A stretch of DNA of 64,000 bases from Sphingomonas metalli (GCF_014641735.1 NZ_BMIH01000001.1:310001-374000), one strand, 5' to 3'; counted from the stretch's first letter, positions 16,981-25,936 are shown. Program-made: numbers and translations. The notes: generated by a model not told the origin, from the sequence alone.

Positions 16981-19299
16981 CTATTTGGCGACGACCGCAG
17001 CCTTGCCGCCCTTCTTGCGCGGCTTCTTCGGCGCGGCCGGTTCGATGCCGAAGGACAGAGCGCCCTCCTTCATCCGCACCGTCACCTCGCCGCCATGGAC
17101 GAGCTTGCCGAAGAGAAGCTCCTCCGCCAGCGGCTGCTTGATCTTCTCCTGGATCAGCCGGCCCATCGGCCGCGCGCCGTACAGCTTGTCATAGCCCTTG
17201 TCGGTCAGCCACTTGCGAGCCTCTTCGTCCAGCTTGATGTGGACGTCGCGGTCGGCCAGCTGCAATTCCAGCTGCAGGATGAACTTGTCGACAACGCGGG
17301 CCACCACCTCGGTCGGGAGATAGCCGAAGGGCACGATCGCATCGAGCCGGTTGCGGAACTCCGGCGAGAACATCCGCTGCACCGCCTGCTCGTCCTCACC
17401 CTCGCGGGTCAGGTTGCCGAAGCCGACCGTCTCGCGCGCCATGTCGGCGGCGCCCGCATTGGTCGTCATGATCAGGATGACGTTGCGGAAGTCGACCGTC
17501 TTGCCGTGCTGGTCGGTCAGGCGGCCATTGTCCATGACCTGCAACAGGATGTTGTACAGGTCCGGATGCGCCTTCTCGATCTCGTCGAGCAGCAGCACCG
17601 AGTGCGGATTCTGGTCGACCGCATCGGTCAGCAGCCCGCCCTGGTCGAAGCCGACATAGCCGGGAGGCGCGCCGATCAGCCGGCTGACCGAATGCCGCTC
17701 CATATATTCGCTCATGTCGAACCGCTGGAGCGGGATGCCCAGGATCGAGGCGAGCTGCTTGGCGACCTCGGTCTTGCCGACGCCGGTCGGGCCGGTGAAC
17801 AGATAGTTGCCGATCGGCTTTTCCGGATCGCGCAAGCCGGCGCGGCTCAGCTTGATCGCCGCCGCCAGCTTCTCGATCGCAGCATTCTGGCCGAACACCA
17901 CCCGCTTCAGATCGGTCTCGAGCGATTCCAGTGCCTTCTTGTCGTCGGTGCTGACGCTCTTCGGCGGGATGCGCGCCATGGTTGCGATCACCGCCTCGAT
18001 CTCCCGCGCGGTGATCGTCTTCTTGCGCTTGTTGGCGGGCACCAGCATCTGCATCGCGCCGACCTCGTCGATCACGTCGATCGCCTTGTCGGGCAGCTTG
18101 CGATCGTTGATGTAGCGCGCCGACAGCTCGACCGCCGACTTGATCGCATCCGGCGTGTACTTGACCGAATGGTGATCCTCGAAGGCGGAGCGCAGCCCCG
18201 CCAGGATCTTGATCGTGTCCTCGATCGTCGGCTCGTTCACGTCGATCTTCTGGAACCGGCGCAGCAGTGCGCGATCCTTCTCGAAGTGGTTGCGGAACTC
18301 CTTGTAGGTGGTCGAGCCGATGCAGCGGATCGAGCCGCCCGACAGCGCCGGCTTCAGCAGGTTCGAGGCGTCCATCGCGCCGCCGCTGGTCGCGCCGGCA
18401 CCGATCACCGTGTGGATCTCGTCGATGAAGAGCACCGCGTGCGGCAGCTTCTCCAACTCGTTGACGACTGCCTTCAGCCGCTCCTCGAAGTCGCCGCGAT
18501 AGCGGGTGCCCGCCAGCAGCGCGCCCATGTCGAGAGAGTAGATCACGGCTTCGCGAAGCACGTCGGGCACCTCGCCCTCGACGATCTTGCGCGCCAGCCC
18601 CTCCGCGATTGCGGTCTTGCCGACGCCGGGATCGCCGACATAGAGCGGGTTGTTCTTCGACCGGCGGCACAGGATCTGGATGGTGCGGTCGACCTCGGGC
18701 CCGCGCCCGATCAGCGGATCGACCTTGCCGCCCTTCGCCTTCTCGTTGAGGTCGACGGTGAACTGCTTCAGCGCGCTTTCCGTCTTGCCCTTCTCCTGTC
18801 CCTTGGCCGGCTTTTCTTCCTCGACGCCCTTGGGAGTCGGGGTCTCCGCCGCCGCCGCGCCGCCCTTGCCGACGCCGTGGCTGATGAAGCTGACCGCATC
18901 GAGGCGGCTCATGTCCTGCTGCTGCAGGAAATAGACGGCGTAGCTCTCGCGCTCGCTGAACAGGGCGACGAGCACGTTGGCCCCGGTCACCTCGTCGCGG
19001 CCCGAGGACTGGACGTGCAGGATCGCGCGCTGGACCACGCGCTGGAACCCGCTGGTCGGCGAGGGATCGGTGGCGGCATCGACCTTCAGTGCATCGAGCT
19101 CGGTATCGAGATAGTGCGCGACGGTGGTCTTAAGCTCGCCGAGATCGACGTGGCACGCGGTCATCACCTTGGCCGCATGCTCGTCGTCGACCAGCGCCAG
19201 CAGCAGATGCTCCAGCGTGGCATATTCGTGGCGGCGCGAGGACGCCGCCTCCAGCGCCTTGTGAAGCGTGGTCTCCAGCGCAGGGGCGAAAGAAGGCAT
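16981..19299 (-). CDS. clpA: ATP-dependent Clp protease ATP-binding subunit ClpA
   Basis: AAA+ unfoldase that feeds substrates to ClpP. The 772-residue protein has an N-domain of two ClpN repeats (residues about 1-145) that binds the adaptor ClpS. A Lys/Glu-rich linker follows (EEEKPAKGQEKGK). The first AAA module has Walker A GDPGVGKT and Walker B LFIDEIHT, and the second has GPTGVGKT and LLLDEIEKAHPD. The tail is rich in Lys and Pro (APKKPRKKGGK). No clpS or clpP is adjacent, whereas in many proteobacteria clpS precedes clpA. The start is ATG 19297-19299. Confidence 0.97.
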   Translation of the reverse strand: MPSFAPALETTLHKALEAASSRRHEYATLEHLLLALVDDEHAAKVMTACHVDLGELKTTVAHYLDTELDALKVDAATDPSPTSGFQRVVQRAILHVQSSGRDEVTGANVLVALFSERESYAVYFLQQQDMSRLDAVSFISHGVGKGGAAAAETPTPKGVEEEKPAKGQEKGKTESALKQFTVDLNEKAKGGKVDPLIGRGPEVDRTIQILCRRSKNNPLYVGDPGVGKTAIAEGLARKIVEGEVPDVLREAVIYSLDMGALLAGTRYRGDFEERLKAVVNELEKLPHAVLFIDEIHTVIGAGATSGGAMDASNLLKPALSGGSIRCIGSTTYKEFRNHFEKDRALLRRFQKIDVNEPTIEDTIKILAGLRSAFEDHHSVKYTPDAIKSAVELSARYINDRKLPDKAIDVIDEVGAMQMLVPANKRKKTITAREIEAVIATMARIPPKSVSTDDKKALESLETDLKRVVFGQNAAIEKLAAAIKLSRAGLRDPEKPIGNYLFTGPTGVGKTEVAKQLASILGIPLQRFDMSEYMERHSVSRLIGAPPGYVGFDQGGLLTDAVDQNPHSVLLLDEIEKAHPDLYNILLQVMDNGRLTDQHGKTVDFRNVILIMTTNAGAADMARETVGFGNLTREGEDEQAVQRMFSPEFRNRLDAIVPFGYLPTEVVARVVDKFILQLELQLADRDVHIKLDEEARKWLTDKGYDKLYGARPMGRLIQEKIKQPLAEELLFGKLVHGGEVTVRMKEGALSFGIEPAAPKKPRKKGGKAAVVAK

Positions 19300-19430
19300 T
19301 CAGATTACTCCGGTCGGACGCGTCTGCGCGTCCTGTGTGCCTATGTCGGCATCGCGGGGCCCCGCATCAAGCGCCCCCCGTGCACCGCCATGGCTCCCCT
19401 CGGCGTGCCGCCCGGAGGGAGCCCGAAGGA

Positions 19431-19625
19431 TCATCGGCGGAACAACGCGTCGGCATTGGCGATGTGGTCGCTGGCCCGCTCGAGCCGGCCGCGGGTGCGA
19501 GCGATCTCGGCCTCCAGCGCGGCAATGCGCGCGGTCAGCTCGTGGCGCGACAGCCGGTCGAGATCCTCCGCGGCGAGTGCCGCGAGGAGGTCGTTCGGCC
19601 GCGAGGGTGCGTCGTCGATCTCCAT
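19431..19625 (-). CDS. DUF1192 family small coiled-coil protein
   Basis: Small cytosolic protein of 64 residues: an acidic N-terminus (MEIDDAPSRP), a core DLLAALAAEDLDRLSRHELT and a predicted coiled coil (RIAALEAEIARTRGRLERA). This is the pattern of the alphaproteobacterial DUF1192 family, whose function is not established. The start ATG 19623-19625 is preferred because the upstream in-frame extension has no family similarity. It is divergent from the quinone oxidoreductase gene and precedes clpA with a gap of 131 bases. Confidence 0.8.
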   Translation of the reverse strand: MEIDDAPSRPNDLLAALAAEDLDRLSRHELTARIAALEAEIARTRGRLERASDHIANADALFRR

Positions 19626-19693
19626 CGGACACAGCGTTGACCCGCCGCCGCACGTTGTCAATATGGCCGACAGTTTCAGGGGGCTGAAGACCG

Positions 19694-20701
19694 ATGACGA
19701 CCATTCCCGCCGCGATGCTGGCGATCGATCCGGCGGACCATGGCGGCCCGGAGGTCCTGCGCCTCGAGGAACGGCCGGTGCCGCAGCCCGGCCCGGGCGA
19801 GCTGCTGATCCGCGTCGCCGCGGCGGGGGTCAACCGGCCCGAGGTGATGCAGCGCCAGGGCAAATACCCGCCCCCGCCCGGCGCCCCGTCGATCCTGGGA
19901 CTGGAGCTGTCCGGCACGGTGATGGCGGTCGGCGACGGCGTGGAGCCGGAGCGGGTCGGCCAGCCGGTCTGCGCGCTCGTCGCCGGCGGCGCCTATGCCG
20001 AATATGCGGTGGCGCCGGCGGGCCAGTGCCTGCCCGTCCCCGCCGCCCTGTCGATGGAGGAGGCGGCGGCGATCCCGGAGACGCTGTTCACCGTGTGGAC
20101 CAATCTGTTCGAGCGCGCCTATGCGGTCGAAGGCGACAGCGTCCTCGTCCATGGCGGCACCTCGGGCATCGGCACCATGGCGATCGCGCTCGGCCGCATC
20201 TTCGGGCTGACCGTGATCGTGACCGCGGGCAGCGACGACAAGTGCGCCGCGGCCCTGCGCCTGGGGGCCGCGCACGCGATCAACTACAAGACCGAGGATT
20301 TCGTCGAGCGCGTCGCCGCGATCACGCAGGGCAAGGGGGTGCAGGCGGTGCTCGACATGGTCGGCGGCGACTATGTGCCGCGCAACCTGCAATGCCTGGC
20401 GGAGGATGGCCGCCACGTCTCCATCGCGGTGCAGCGCGGGGCGACCGCGACCGTGCCGCTGTTCGACATCATGCGCCGCCGCCTGACCCTGACCGGCTCG
20501 ACGCTGCGCCAGCGCTCTACCGCCTTCAAGTCGCTGGTCGCGGACGAGATCCACCGCTCCGTCTGGCCGCATGTCGAAGAGGGCAAGCTGAAGCCGGTGA
20601 TCGACGCCGTCTTCCCGATCGCCGACGCCGCGGAGGCGCATCGGCGGATGGAAGCCGGCGACCATGTCGGCAAGATCGTGCTGCGCGTCCGGCAGGACTG
20701 A
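19694..20701 (+). CDS. NAD(P)H-quinone oxidoreductase (zinc-independent MDR family)
   Basis: Medium-chain dehydrogenase/reductase of the QOR/PIG3 type, 335 residues, reducing quinones or related enones with NADPH. It has the GroES-like domain with GVNRPEVMQRQGKYPPP, where the catalytic Zn ligands of alcohol dehydrogenases are absent. The Rossmann fold reads VHGGTSGIGTMAIAL, followed by AGSDDKCAAALRLGAAHAIN. The ATG at 19694 is followed by MTTIPAAMLAIDPADHGG, typical of the family. It is monocistronic, and the hairpin at 20787-20809 probably ends it. Confidence 0.9.
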   Translation: MTTIPAAMLAIDPADHGGPEVLRLEERPVPQPGPGELLIRVAAAGVNRPEVMQRQGKYPPPPGAPSILGLELSGTVMAVGDGVEPERVGQPVCALVAGGAYAEYAVAPAGQCLPVPAALSMEEAAAIPETLFTVWTNLFERAYAVEGDSVLVHGGTSGIGTMAIALGRIFGLTVIVTAGSDDKCAAALRLGAAHAINYKTEDFVERVAAITQGKGVQAVLDMVGGDYVPRNLQCLAEDGRHVSIAVQRGATATVPLFDIMRRRLTLTGSTLRQRSTAFKSLVADEIHRSVWPHVEEGKLKPVIDAVFPIADAAEAHRRMEAGDHVGKIVLRVRQD

Positions 20702-20786
20702 CCGGCGCGGGCGCGGCGCCGGGCCGCCCGGTCCGCCTTCAACCTTGCCCTTTGGGGGATCAGCGCGTACATCGCCACCATGGTGT

Positions 20787-20819
20787 GGCCGCTCCGTGAA
20801 GGGGCGGCCCTTATTGTTT
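20787..20819 (+). terminator. Rho-independent terminator after the quinone oxidoreductase gene
   Basis: GGCCGCTCC pairs with GGGGCGGCC around GTGAA (one T-G pair), followed by CTTATTGTTT. It lies 86 bases after the stop codon and ahead of trcR. Confidence 0.65.
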
Positions 20820-20838
20820 CCGACGGAGTCTTGCTCTC

Positions 20839-21525
20839 GTGGCCCAGCCGCTGATGCCCCATGCGACCGCTTCCTGGCTGGTCGACAACACCTCCCTCTC
20901 CTTCTCGCAGATCGCCGATTTCTGCGGCCTCCATGTGCTCGAGGTGCAGGCGATCGCCGACGATACCGCCGCCACCAAGCTGACCGGCCGCGATCCCGTG
21001 CGCGCGCACGAGCTGACCCAGGACGAGATCGAGAAGGGTCAGGCCAATCCGGACTATCGCCTCCAGATCAGCAAGGGTCCGGAGCAGGTCCGCCGCACCA
21101 AGGGCCCGCGCTACACGCCGGTGTCGAAGCGGCAGGACAAGCCCGACGGCATCGCCTGGATCATCCGCAACCATCCGGAGATTTCGGACGGGGCGATCAG
21201 CAACCTGATCGGCACCACCCGTACGACGATCGCCGCGATCCGCGACCGCAGCCACTGGAACATCGCCAACATCACCCCCAAGGATCCGGTGACGCTCGGC
21301 CTCACCTCGCAGCGCGAGCTCGACGCGGCGGTGGCCAAGGCGGCGAAGGCCGCGGGGACCGAGGCGCAGCCGACCGATACGAGGCTGGAGGGCGATCGCG
21401 AGGCGCTGATCGCGCAGCTCCAGGCCGAGCGCACCCAGTCGAGCCGCGACGCGGACGCGGCGGCGCACGGTGACGATCCCGCCGCACAGGCGCGCGCGCT
21501 GTTCGACGACCCGTTCCGCCGCTGA
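20839..21525 (+). CDS. trcR: Cell-cycle transcriptional regulator TrcR (DUF1013)
   Basis: Alphaproteobacteria-specific regulator of 228 residues. The family core is well conserved: LMPHATASWLVDNTSLSFSQ, IADFCGLHVLEVQAIAD, DPVRAHELTQDEI and SNLIGTTRTTI, the last resembling a helix-turn-helix, then IRDRSHWN. GTG at 20839 is chosen as start because MAQPLMP is the family N-terminus and a GGAG lies about ten bases upstream. The C-terminal 55 residues are Ala/Asp/Glu-rich and variable. In rhizobia and caulobacters the gene is tied to cell-cycle control; that role is known for the family, not shown here. Confidence 0.9.
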   Translation: MAQPLMPHATASWLVDNTSLSFSQIADFCGLHVLEVQAIADDTAATKLTGRDPVRAHELTQDEIEKGQANPDYRLQISKGPEQVRRTKGPRYTPVSKRQDKPDGIAWIIRNHPEISDGAISNLIGTTRTTIAAIRDRSHWNIANITPKDPVTLGLTSQRELDAAVAKAAKAAGTEAQPTDTRLEGDREALIAQLQAERTQSSRDADAAAHGDDPAAQARALFDDPFRR

Positions 21526-22033
21526 GGGTTCGGGCATCACGGACGAGATATAGATGGCCGTCTGTTCGTGACCGCCCGGACTGAACCGGCGTCATCCCGG
21601 CGAAGGTGAGACCTTCGCAAAGGTCCTCCGTCCACCCCGGCGCAGGCCGGGGTCCAGCTGGGTGAGCTTTGCAATAACTTACGGCCGTCCCCCGACTGGA
21701 CCCCGGCCTCCGCCGGGGTGGACGAGGGGTATTGAACAGGCAGACCTTCGCGAAGGCTGAAATCTTCCGCTGACAGCGCGAGGCGAGAGTCGCCAAAGAC
21801 CCCAGCCTGCGCTGGGCCGACGGTTGAGGCTGAGAGGATGTCTGGCGCCCCGCTTCGACCGTTCGCCCTGAGCGCAGTCGCAGGGCCTGAGACTTGACCG
21901 TGTTTCGACTTCGCTCAGCACGAGCGGGTCAGAGTGCTGCCATCCAGCCCTAAACGGCCCCTGCCCACCCCCGCTTGGCGTCCACGCCCGCCACGCCTAT
22001 GCTCCGCCGAAAATCAGCTGGGAGCGGAATGGC
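21526..22033. repeat. 508-base gene-free block of stacked family A and family B repeats
   Basis: Contains a GTCATCCCGGCGAAGG arm, a small hairpin CGAAGGTGAGACCTTCG (21601-21617), and a long inverted pair. That pair has arms 21630-21657 and 21696-21723 (27 of 28 bases complementary, CTGGACCCCGGCC...GGGGTGGAC). It is followed by CAGACCTTCGCGAAGGCTG, a CCCAGCCTGCGCTGGG hairpin and a family B pair at 21859-21928. I see no gene, tRNA or promoter I can support, apart from a GGAG ahead of the hydrolase start. Confidence 0.8.
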
Positions 22034-22900
22034 ATGTGCGACGAACTTACGGCCGCCGACAATGATCGCGGCGCGGGCGACGGCACCACGCGACGGCAGT
22101 TCGGGGTGGCGCTCGGCGCCGCGTCGCTCGCCGCCCTGCTTCCCAGCCCGGTCGATGCCCTGCCCGTCGATGGCCGCGCCGTGTCGATCGCCACGCCCGA
22201 CGGCAGCGCCGACGCCTTCTTCGTCGCGCCCGCCAAGGGAAAGCATCCGGGCGTGCTGATCTGGCCGGACATCATGGGCCTGCGCCCCGCCTTCGAGCAG
22301 ATGGCCCGCCGCCTCGCCGAGTCCGGCTATGCGGTACTGGTGGTCAACCAGTTCTATCGATCGACCCGCGCCCCCTTCCTCAAGCCCGGCGAGAGTTTCG
22401 ATCAGCCGGCGGTGCGCGAGCGGATCATGCCGTGGCGTGCGCCGCTGACGGCGGACGCCGTCACACGCGACGGCCGCACCTTCATCGACTGGCTCGACGC
22501 CCGGCCCGAGGTGGATCGCAAGCGCGGCCTGGCGGTCACCGGCTATTGCATGGGCGGGCCCATGATGCTGCGCACCGCCGCCGCCCGCGCCGACCGGGTC
22601 CGCGCGGGTGCGTCCTTCCACGGCGCGGCGATGGTCGGCGAGGGTCCGGACGCGCCGATCCGCCTCGTTCCGCAGCTCAAGGGCGGCTATCTGATCGCCA
22701 TCGCCGCGAACGACGATGCGCGCGCACCGGGCGACAAGGATGCGCTGCGCACCGCCTTCAAAGAGGCGCGCGTGCCGGCGGAGATCGAGGTCTATGCCGG
22801 CGCCGATCATGGCTGGTGCCCGCCCGACAGCCGCGCCTACAACCAGGCCCAGGCGGAGCGCGCCTGGACCCGCCAGCTGGCGCTGCTGCGCCGACTCTGA
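22034..22900 (+). CDS. Dienelactone hydrolase family protein, Tat-exported
   Basis: Alpha/beta hydrolase of 288 residues. The N-terminus has TRRQFGVALGAASLAALL, a twin-arginine signal of the TRRxF type, so export to the periplasm in folded form is likely. The nucleophile is Cys in GYCMGG, as in dienelactone hydrolases. The catalytic Asp is in AANDDARAPGD and His in GADHGWCPP. Family members hydrolyse lactones or esters of aromatic degradation. Here no ring-cleavage genes adjoin, so the substrate is open. It lies 23 bases ahead of the glutathione S-transferase gene, probably as one operon. Confidence 0.87.
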   Translation: MCDELTAADNDRGAGDGTTRRQFGVALGAASLAALLPSPVDALPVDGRAVSIATPDGSADAFFVAPAKGKHPGVLIWPDIMGLRPAFEQMARRLAESGYAVLVVNQFYRSTRAPFLKPGESFDQPAVRERIMPWRAPLTADAVTRDGRTFIDWLDARPEVDRKRGLAVTGYCMGGPMMLRTAAARADRVRAGASFHGAAMVGEGPDAPIRLVPQLKGGYLIAIAANDDARAPGDKDALRTAFKEARVPAEIEVYAGADHGWCPPDSRAYNQAQAERAWTRQLALLRRL

Positions 22901-22923
22901 CCTGCCGCAAGGGGAGTTCGACG

Positions 22924-23556
22924 ATGACGCTGACGCTCTACACAAACCCGCAGTCGCGCGGCCGTATCGCCCGGTGGATGGTCGAGGAGACGGGCGCGCC
23001 CTATGAGGCGGTGATCCTCGACTATTCGACCACGATGAAGGACGAAGGCTATCGGGCGATCAACCCGATGCTCAAGGTGCCCGCGATCCGCCACGACGAC
23101 CGGATCGTCACCGAATGCGCCGCGATCTGCGCCTACCTTGCCGAGGCGTTTCCGGAGGCGGAGCTGGATCCCCGGCCCGGGGAGCTGGCTGATTATTATC
23201 GCTGGCTGTTCTTCGCCGCCGGGCCGCTGGAACAGGCGGTCACCAACGCCTCGATGGGCGTCACGCCAAACGAGAACCAGCAGCGGATGGTCGGCTATGG
23301 CGACTTCGCCAGAGTGATCGACGTGCTCGAACAGGCGGTCGGGCGGGCGCCCTATATCGCCGGCGACCGCTTCACTGCCGCCGATGTCTATGTAGGATCG
23401 GGCGTAATGTGGTACACGCAGTTCGGGCTGGTCGAGAAGCGCCCGGTCTTCCTCGACTATATCGCGCGGCTGCAGGAGCGGCCCGCCTATCGCCGCGCCG
23501 CGGAAAAGGACGATGCCGCGCTCGCGGCGGCCGCGTCGGGCGATCAGGGCGGTTGA
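22924..23556 (+). CDS. Glutathione S-transferase family protein
   Basis: Cytosolic 210-residue protein with an N-terminal thioredoxin-like domain (LTLYTNPQSRGRIARWMVEE; glutathione site NPMLKVPAI and VTECAAICAYLAE). An all-helical C-terminal domain follows (YIAGDRFTAADVYVGSGV). It uses a Ser or Asn near residue 10 rather than a classical Tyr, as in bacterial beta/theta-like groups. AAGGGGAG ahead of ATG 22924 is a strong ribosome binding site. The substrate is unknown. Coupling with the preceding hydrolase suggests detoxification or aromatic/ether cleavage, which is inference. Confidence 0.9.
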   Translation: MTLTLYTNPQSRGRIARWMVEETGAPYEAVILDYSTTMKDEGYRAINPMLKVPAIRHDDRIVTECAAICAYLAEAFPEAELDPRPGELADYYRWLFFAAGPLEQAVTNASMGVTPNENQQRMVGYGDFARVIDVLEQAVGRAPYIAGDRFTAADVYVGSGVMWYTQFGLVEKRPVFLDYIARLQERPAYRRAAEKDDAALAAAASGDQGG

Positions 23557-23580
23557 CAATCCCGGTAGGTGGCCCTAGCT
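23553..23580 (+). promoter_or_regulatory. Candidate promoter of rplU-rpmA
   Basis: TTGACA at 23553-23558 and CTAGCT at 23575-23580, spaced by 16 bases. The -35 box is perfect and the -10 weak. It lies at the end of the transferase gene and about 65 bases ahead of the rplU start, as expected for a ribosomal protein promoter. Confidence 0.4.
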
Positions 23581-23644
23581 GGCCGCTCTTCTCCGCTCGG
23601 GCAGTGGCCGGGTGGGGCTACGCTATTGGAAAGTGATGAGGGCC

Positions 23645-23941
23645 ATGTTCGCAGTGGTGCGCACGGGCGGCAAGCAGTATCGCGTCGCCGCCGGAGACAA
23701 GATCGTCGTCGAGAAGATCGACGGCGAGGCCGGTTCGTCCGTGACGCTGGGCGATGTCCTGCTCGCGGGCGAGGGCTCTGAGTTGAAGGCGGTTTCGGGC
23801 CTGACGGTCGCCGCTGAAATCGTGGCGCAGGCGAAGGGCGAGAAGGTCATCGTCTTCAAGAAGCGCCGTCGTCATAACTATCGCCGCCGCAACGGCCATC
23901 GCCAGAACCACACGATCCTCAAGATCGTGTCGGTCGGCTGA
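23645..23941 (+). CDS. rplU: 50S ribosomal protein L21
   Basis: Large-subunit ribosomal protein of 98 residues that binds 23S rRNA and contacts L20. It begins [18 protein letters not shown] and ends [20 protein letters not shown] plus a short tail, both standard for L21. The ATG at 23645 is preferred over an earlier in-frame codon at 23612, because GAGG sits just upstream and the family N-terminus fits. It lies 28 bases ahead of rpmA, the usual rplU-rpmA pair, with obgE 2.5 kb downstream after several inserted genes. Confidence 0.98.
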   Translation: MFAVVRTGGKQYRVAAGDKIVVEKIDGEAGSSVTLGDVLLAGEGSELKAVSGLTVAAEIVAQAKGEKVIVFKKRRRHNYRRRNGHRQNHTILKIVSVG

Positions 23942-23969
23942 TCCAGCGCGCGAACAGGAGTAATCGCAA

Positions 23970-24239
23970 ATGGCACATAAGAAAGCAGGCGGTTCGTCGC
24001 GCAACGGTCGCGATTCGGCCGGTCGTCGCCTCGGCGTGAAGAAGTTCGGTGGGCAGGAGTGCGTCGCCGGCAACATCCTCGTGCGCCAGCGCGGCACCAA
24101 ATTCTATCCGGGTGCGAATGTGGGCATCGGCAAGGACCATACCCTGTTCGCGCTCGTCGACGGCCGCGTCGCGTTTGCCAAGGGCAAGCTCGGCCGCAGC
24201 TTCTGCTCGGTCGAGATTATGGCCGAGGCCGCCGAATAA
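23970..24239 (+). CDS. rpmA: 50S ribosomal protein L27
   Basis: 89-residue ribosomal protein whose N-terminal tail reaches the peptidyl-transferase centre. It starts [20 protein letters not shown] directly, without the cleavable extension of Firmicutes, and continues [20 protein letters not shown]. An AGGAG-type ribosome binding site lies upstream. It is co-transcribed with rplU and followed by a strong terminator. Confidence 0.98.
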   Translation: MAHKKAGGSSRNGRDSAGRRLGVKKFGGQECVAGNILVRQRGTKFYPGANVGIGKDHTLFALVDGRVAFAKGKLGRSFCSVEIMAEAAE

Positions 24240-24307
24240 CATCGGGTAACCAGCCGGGTTGCCCACCAGGGCAGATCCGGAGCCTTCACTCGAAGGCCAG
24301 CCAAAGC

Positions 24308-24343
24308 AAAAAGGGAGCCGGGTCCGCCCAGGCTCCCTTTTTT
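24308..24343 (+). terminator. Rho-independent terminator of rplU-rpmA
   Basis: A run of A, then GGGAGCC (24313-24319) pairing with GGCTCCC (24331-24337), followed by six T. It is the best textbook terminator in the window. Confidence 0.92.
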
Positions 24344-24423
24344 CATGCTCCCTCCCCCCGGTTGTCGTGCCCGCGTCACATGCGCGTGCCAGCGGCAACC
24401 CGACGCGACGAGGAGTATGAAGA

Positions 24424-24972
24424 ATGTTCGCGCGGACGGAGAGACTGATGCTGCGCCCGGCCTGGCCGGAAGACGCAGCCGCGCTGGCGACGGCGATCGG
24501 GCATGCGGCGGTGCTGCGCATGCTGTCGCGCGTGCCCTTCCCCTATGACATCAAGGATGCCGCCGACTGGATCGCCGGGCCGTGCGACTTGCATGCGCCG
24601 CGCTTCGTCATCGAGACGCTGGAACAGGCTACGCCGCGCCTGATCGGCGGCATCGGCCTGTCCGATCCCGATGCGGGTACCGCCAATCTCGGCTATTGGC
24701 TAACCCCCGAGGCTTGGGGACGCGGCTATGCGACCGAGGCGGCGCGCGCGGTGGTGGAGATCGCCCGTCATGCGCTGCCGCTGACCCGCCTGACCGCTCG
24801 CCACTTCGCCGACAATCCCGCCTCTGGCCGCGTGCTGCGCAAGCTCGGCTTCCGCTTGACCGGCACGGTCGGCGATCTGCACTCCGCTGCGCGCGACGAG
24901 GCGGCTCCCTCTGTCGAATATGCGCTCGATCTGGCGGACGATGGTCGAGGGCTCATGCCGATGGCGGCGTAG
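24424..24972 (+). CDS. GNAT acetyltransferase (RimJ/RimL type)
   Basis: 182-residue GNAT-fold enzyme. It opens with TERLMLRPAWPEDAAALATA, the pattern of RimJ/RimL-type N-acetyltransferases. The acetyl-CoA loop is in WLTPEAWGRGYATEAARAVV, and the end of the core is HFADNPASGRVLRKLGFRL. It would acetylate a protein N-terminus or a small amine; the substrate cannot be inferred. It follows the rpmA terminator and is a separate transcription unit, ending in a family B repeat shared with the convergent PF10118 gene. Confidence 0.85.
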   Translation: MFARTERLMLRPAWPEDAAALATAIGHAAVLRMLSRVPFPYDIKDAADWIAGPCDLHAPRFVIETLEQATPRLIGGIGLSDPDAGTANLGYWLTPEAWGRGYATEAARAVVEIARHALPLTRLTARHFADNPASGRVLRKLGFRLTGTVGDLHSAARDEAAPSVEYALDLADDGRGLMPMAA

Positions 24973-24995
24973 GACGCGACGCCATGGTATCCACC

Positions 24996-25063
24996 ATTCG
25001 CCCTGAGCGAAGTCGAAGGGCATGAGACTCACCTGTGCTTCGACTTCGCTCAGCACGAGCGGG
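24996..25063. repeat. Family B inverted repeat pair
   Basis: ATTCGCCCTGAGCGAAGTCG is followed by AAGGG, and after about 20 bases by the inverted arm CTTCGACTTCGCTCAGCACG then AGCGGG. It lies between convergent genes and ends a few bases before the stop of the PF10118 gene. It can fold as one long stem. Confidence 0.8.
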
Positions 25064-25069
25064 TAGATC

Positions 25070-25936
25070 TCAGGCCGCCGCCAACTTCCGCGCGCCCGGC
25101 AGCAGTGCGTCCTCATATTCGCTCTCGGCAAGCGCGATCAGCGCGCGATCGTCGTGCTTCCAGGGGTGGAAGCCCGGCAGGAAATAGCTGAACCAAGCCC
25201 CTGCGACCTTGCGCACCATGCCGGGGCTGCCGAAGGCGTACCAGACGATCTTCGCCCAGACCGCGGGTCCGGTAAGCCCGTCCTGCCGCAGCAGCTCGAG
25301 AATGCCGCGCCGCCGCCCGTCGAAGAAGCGCCAGGTCACGATCAGCATCAACAATGACTTGATCTTCCAGCGTTTCCACCGCGTCCAGTCGCGCGTCGCA
25401 TGAAGCCATGTGTCATAGGCGACGCCCTTGTGCTCGATCTCCTCGGCGGCGTGCCACCGCCACAGTCCGGCCGCCTGCGGGTCGCCGCCCGCCAGATGAC
25501 GCGGGTCGGCGAGCAGGGCATGGGCGAGGATCGCGGTGAAATGCTCCAGCGCCATCGTCGCGGCGAGATTGCCGATCGGCGGACGCCCCTTGGTCAGCGC
25601 CAGCACGTCCTCGACATGGCGTTCCAGCAGGCGGATGTCGTAACCCTGGTCGACGACGTGCCGGTTGAATGCCACATGCTCGCGGCTGTGGATTACCTCC
25701 TGCTTGACGAAGGCGTTGATCTCGCCGTGGAGCTTGGGCGGCGTGCCCTCGCGGAACGCCTTCACGCTCTCCACGAAATAGGCCTCTCCCTTCGGGAAGG
25801 TGACCGACAGCGCATTGTAGAAGGCGGTGGCGATCGGATCGTCGTTCAACCAATAGCGCTTCAGCGCCTGCCCGCGCCCGAACCGCACGTCGCGCGGCGT
25901 GATGGTCAGATCCGACGGAGTGGTTGCCTTCGCCAT
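25070..25936 (-). CDS. PF10118-type metal-dependent hydrolase-like protein
   Basis: 288-residue protein of the group annotated as predicted metal-dependent hydrolases. The sequence shows repeated His/Glu pairs: FVKQEVIHSREHVAFNRH, LEHFTAI and WHAAEEIEHKGVAYD. These lie on predicted helices and look like a ferritin-type di-iron centre rather than a hydrolase site. GGAG ahead of ATG 25934-25936 supports this start over one 26 codons upstream. It is divergent from a TetR gene 71 bases away, which probably represses it. Substrate unknown. Confidence 0.8.
   Translation of the reverse strand: MAKATTPSDLTITPRDVRFGRGQALKRYWLNDDPIATAFYNALSVTFPKGEAYFVESVKAFREGTPPKLHGEINAFVKQEVIHSREHVAFNRHVVDQGYDIRLLERHVEDVLALTKGRPPIGNLAATMALEHFTAILAHALLADPRHLAGGDPQAAGLWRWHAAEEIEHKGVAYDTWLHATRDWTRWKRWKIKSLLMLIVTWRFFDGRRRGILELLRQDGLTGPAVWAKIVWYAFGSPGMVRKVAGAWFSYFLPGFHPWKHDDRALIALAESEYEDALLPGARKLAAA

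Noticed and set aside
19341-19371. Possible heat-shock promoter before clpA (CTTGAT with CCGACATAG)
   Set aside because: Spacing is acceptable at 18, but the -10 element departs from CYTATNT at two or more positions, so the match is too weak to call.
15109-20799. An open frame of nearly 1,900 codons on the plus strand across the diguanylate cyclase and clpA genes
   Set aside because: It is antisense to two well-recognised genes, has Arg/Gln/His-rich low-complexity translation with no family features, and arises from the codon bias of high-GC DNA.
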